Origin: Phlegmacium glaucopus
Taxonomy: Eukaryota > Basidiomycota > Agaricomycetes > Agaricales > Cortinariaceae
NCBI GenBank assembly: GCA_015039465.1
Contig: MU130701.1
Span: forward strand, 35,510-99,509
DNA length: 64,000 bases
Direction: 5' to 3'
Position numbers and translations under genes: made by a program. This document shows positions 62,046 through 64,000 of this stretch, piece after piece. Positions within the stretch are counted from its first letter, which is position 1. Each line of letters opens with the position of its first letter. The notes beneath the pieces are model-generated. The model searched no databases. It saw only the letters and a program-made list of their open reading frames with translations, and had not been told where the DNA came from.

Positions 62046-62084
62046 CTTTTATTTGTCATATGCTAAAGTCAGGTGATTAATTAC

Positions 62085-62330
62085 TTGATTTGGAAGTTGG
62101 CAATTGGAATTCTTGGAATCCTTGGAAAGTCCAATCTTTCCAATTGGAATATTTGGAATCCTTGGAATTCCAAAGGATTCCAATTGGAAACTTGGAATTG
62201 TTGGAATGAGATTGGAATGAAATTCCAAAAATACATAACTTTCTGGTGAGAGACAGTACTAAATCCTTCCAATTGGAATTCTGAAGGATTCCAATTGGAA
62301 AGGGTGGGGGACTGTAAAGACCTCCTTGAG
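62085..62330. repeat. GGAATTCC-rich element remnant
   Basis: Repeats of TTGGAATC/CCAATTGGAA words over about 230 bp, then GTGGGGGACTGTAAAGACCTC (62304-62324), the same terminus as the element at 54973-56633. Likely the end of a TIR element. The other end was not found. Confidence 0.5.
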
Positions 62331-62565
62331 AACCTATACAATCAATAACAAACAAGATCAATCATCCAGCAAAAAAAATTGAAGAAAAAAAAACCTTCAG
62401 TACCTATACAACCAATAAGACAAAAACAAAAAAAATGAACAAAAAAAAAACCTTGATTATGATCTATAATCAAGAAGTTAAAACAGGTTACAAAACATAA
62501 TGACTAAAGAGTGAAAATACCTCCAGCCCCGGTAGTATGGGTGGAAACAGTGCTGGAAATGGGCA
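62331..62565. other. A-rich non-coding DNA
   Basis: Runs of AAAAAA and CAAAAACAAAAAAAATG; no feature recognised. Confidence 0.4.
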
Positions 62566-63119
62566 CATTCACAAGCAAGGGGGTAGTAGTGGGGGTAACA
62601 GGTGCAGTTGGATGCAAGAAGGTGGAGGTGGTGGTGACAGCACTTGAAACAGCCCCAGGCATGGAGAGGAGGGGCAGGGTTGGACACAAGGAGGTGGGGG
62701 TGGTGGCAACAGCACTGGAAACGGCCCCAGGCACGGACAGGAGGGGCAGGGTTGGATGCAAGGAGGGTGGGGGTGGTACGCAAGGAGGTGGGGGTGGTAC
62801 GCAAGGAGGTGGGGGTGGCAGCGATGGCACTGGAAACGGCCCCAGGCAAAGAGAGGAGGGGCAGGGAGCAGGTGTTGGTGTCCTTGTCGTCATCCTTGTC
62901 GTCATCCTCATCCTTGTGTTCATCATTGTTGTTGTCCTCGTTGTCCTGCGCATTGTCCTGCTTGTTGTCCTGCACATTGTCTGCTCAGGTGAGCTGTCCA
63001 TACTGACCTCGTTGCTGCCTTTGTTGGTTTCCATGACAATGTCAGACCTTTGTTTGCAGGTGCTAACAAAGGCCTGTGGAGGGGCGAGGTGGGCTATGGT
63101 GGCAGATCGGGTACATTCA

Positions 63120-63161
<42 letters not shown>

Positions 63162-63215
63162 GGGGGGAAGTGCGGGGGGGGCAACACTTATGCCGCTCAC
63201 CTGGAGCTCGAGCTC
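62566..63215. repeat. G-rich minisatellite with a 41-G homopolymer
   Basis: GGAGGTGGGGGTGG units (62690-62825), CAGGAGGGGCAGGG units (62680-62880), a GTTGTCCT run (62890-62990), then a run of 41 G at 63120-63160. Minus-strand frames read as proline-rich or low-complexity peptides (PPPPPPPP, RTTSRTMRRTT), which could be exons of an unknown gene but are equally explained by the repeats. G-quadruplex potential is high. Confidence 0.7.
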
Positions 63216-63669
63216 CATTTTACTAGTTAAAAATCAGTAGTATACAACTTAAACACTCGTTTACTTACGTTAAGTGGGGGGTCAACACACGCTGTCCACC
63301 CAAACATTTAGATAGTTTCCTGTAAAAAAGAACTTCAGGTTAGTATGACATATGTTGTGGTTACCTGTTCACCTTGCCTTTCAGCGGCTTTTTCTCTCCC
63401 TTGTTGATTTCCCCTGCACCCTCATTATCACTCATTTTCAGGTGCTTGTTGGCTGTTTCATCCACATTGGAGACTTGGCATTTCCGGGTGACAGCTGGCT
63501 TTTTCGATCGTGGTACTTTGAACGTTGAGGCTGAGGATGGAAGGTGAGTGACAAAGGGTTGATGAACCCTAAGCCCAACTAACAACTAACCCTTCCCTGT
63601 GATGAAGATGGGTTTCCAGGAAATGCCGAGCAGACATTACACTTAGTGTACATACCTCGTCACATTCAT
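63216..63669. other. Possible minus-strand exons, unassigned
   Basis: The complement frame 63361-63585 reads as basic, Lys-rich sequence (KVPRSKKPAVTRK, KGEKKPLKGKVNR), reminiscent of nuclear low-complexity N-termini such as that of the DUF6532-like gene at 57898. No domain, and the reading cannot be chained confidently. Confidence 0.3.
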
Positions 63670-63745
63670 AATGGCTCTGTGGCTTAGTGGTCCTCATTGT
63701 CCGTTTATCTTACATAAGGCTTTGGGTTCAATTCCCAGGTACTAC
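63670..63745 (+). repeat. tRNA-like (SINE-type) sequence 2
   Basis: TCTGTGGCTTAGTGGTC (A-box-like) and TTGGGTTCAATTCCCAGG (B-box-like with a pairable T-arm). Ends of the would-be tRNA do not pair. As with the first, a tRNA-derived SINE head is more likely than a functional tRNA gene. Confidence 0.5.
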
Positions 63746-64000
63746 AAATGAAAACACGCAGCGTACGAACACTTTATACATATATATTGTTAGTAAGAAC
63801 ACAAGCACTAGAATCTCATTGGCGTCTGATAGGATCCTAGTGAATCACCTCAGAATGGCTGGAATACAGTTGCAATTTGGTCATACATGTGTCGAACACA
63901 TGTTTACCTTACCTTTACCATATGCCTTTCATTTCCTTTTCTAGTATATAAACCTACGCATTTTGTACAATGTTCTTTACCTAGTCTTTAATAGACGATC
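63746..64000. other. Window edge, no feature
   Basis: No supported feature; the open frame at 63687-63944 overlaps the tRNA-like element and has no recognisable domain. Confidence 0.4.

Noticed and set aside
62478..63230. 227-239-codon ORFs on both strands in the G-rich region
   Set aside because: Both strands are open because of the skewed composition; the peptides are homopolymeric or low-complexity. A minus-strand exon cannot be excluded but is unsupported.

Overview
The window is nuclear DNA from a filamentous fungus, almost certainly an Agaricomycete basidiomycete. Evidence: genes are broken by many short introns (about 45-75 nt, GT..AG), and they include a Chs7-type chitin synthase chaperone, a vacuolar-type serine carboxypeptidase, a G-protein alpha subunit and a mitochondrial glutamyl-tRNA synthetase. 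Repeat and accessory families typical of that class are also present: FunK1 kinase relic, TET/JBP dioxygenase, DUF6532-like protein, NB-ARC/TPR NLR and an agaricomycete tyrosine recombinase. Genus cannot be decided from the sequence alone.

Layout. 1-4.2 kb: mostly non-coding or decayed DNA with a FunK1 kinase relic and an ORF carrying an NLR-style N-terminal motif. 4.3-6.5 kb: a multi-exon gene that runs, in perfect phase, into a tandem array of 23 intron-like units separated by 22 exactly 3-nt micro-exons. This is the strangest object in the window. 6.5-17.3 kb: a nest of mobile elements: an LTR copy, gypsy pol, an LTR fragment, a large unidentified DNA-element ORF, a TIR element whose end supplies that ORF's ATG, a 3.6-kb TA-flanked element containing a minisatellite, a second TA-flanked element and an LTR, and finally a direct-repeat element whose interior is a 361-bp near-perfect palindrome. 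17.3-30 kb: the conserved housekeeping block (Chs7 chaperone +, carboxypeptidase -, G-alpha +, GluRS +). 30-34 kb: gene-poor, unrecognised. 34-43 kb: another mobile-element block, including a Copia pol interrupted by three solo LTRs, each with its own 5-bp target duplication. 43-46 kb: an intron-rich gene of an agaricomycete repeat-associated family. 46-50 kb: a TA-flanked element and weak, probably broken genes. 50.2-53.5 kb: an NB-ARC/TPR NLR with eight near-identical 42-residue repeats. 54-60 kb: a minus-strand cassette of an unknown gene, a TET/JBP dioxygenase and a DUF6532-like gene, the last split by a TIR transposon. 60-64 kb: element fragments, a dead tyrosine recombinase, two tRNA-like SINE heads, a G-rich minisatellite and a 41-G run.

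The housekeeping genes act independently (cell wall, vacuolar proteolysis, signalling, mitochondrial translation). The accessory parts suggest repeated transposon bursts followed by decay. Several elements have lost catalytic arginines or gained stops at codons consistent with CGN to TGN change. The TET/JBP and DUF6532-like genes fit the published association of such genes with fungal transposons. All annotations come from reading the sequence and the supplied translations; no database search or alignment was run.
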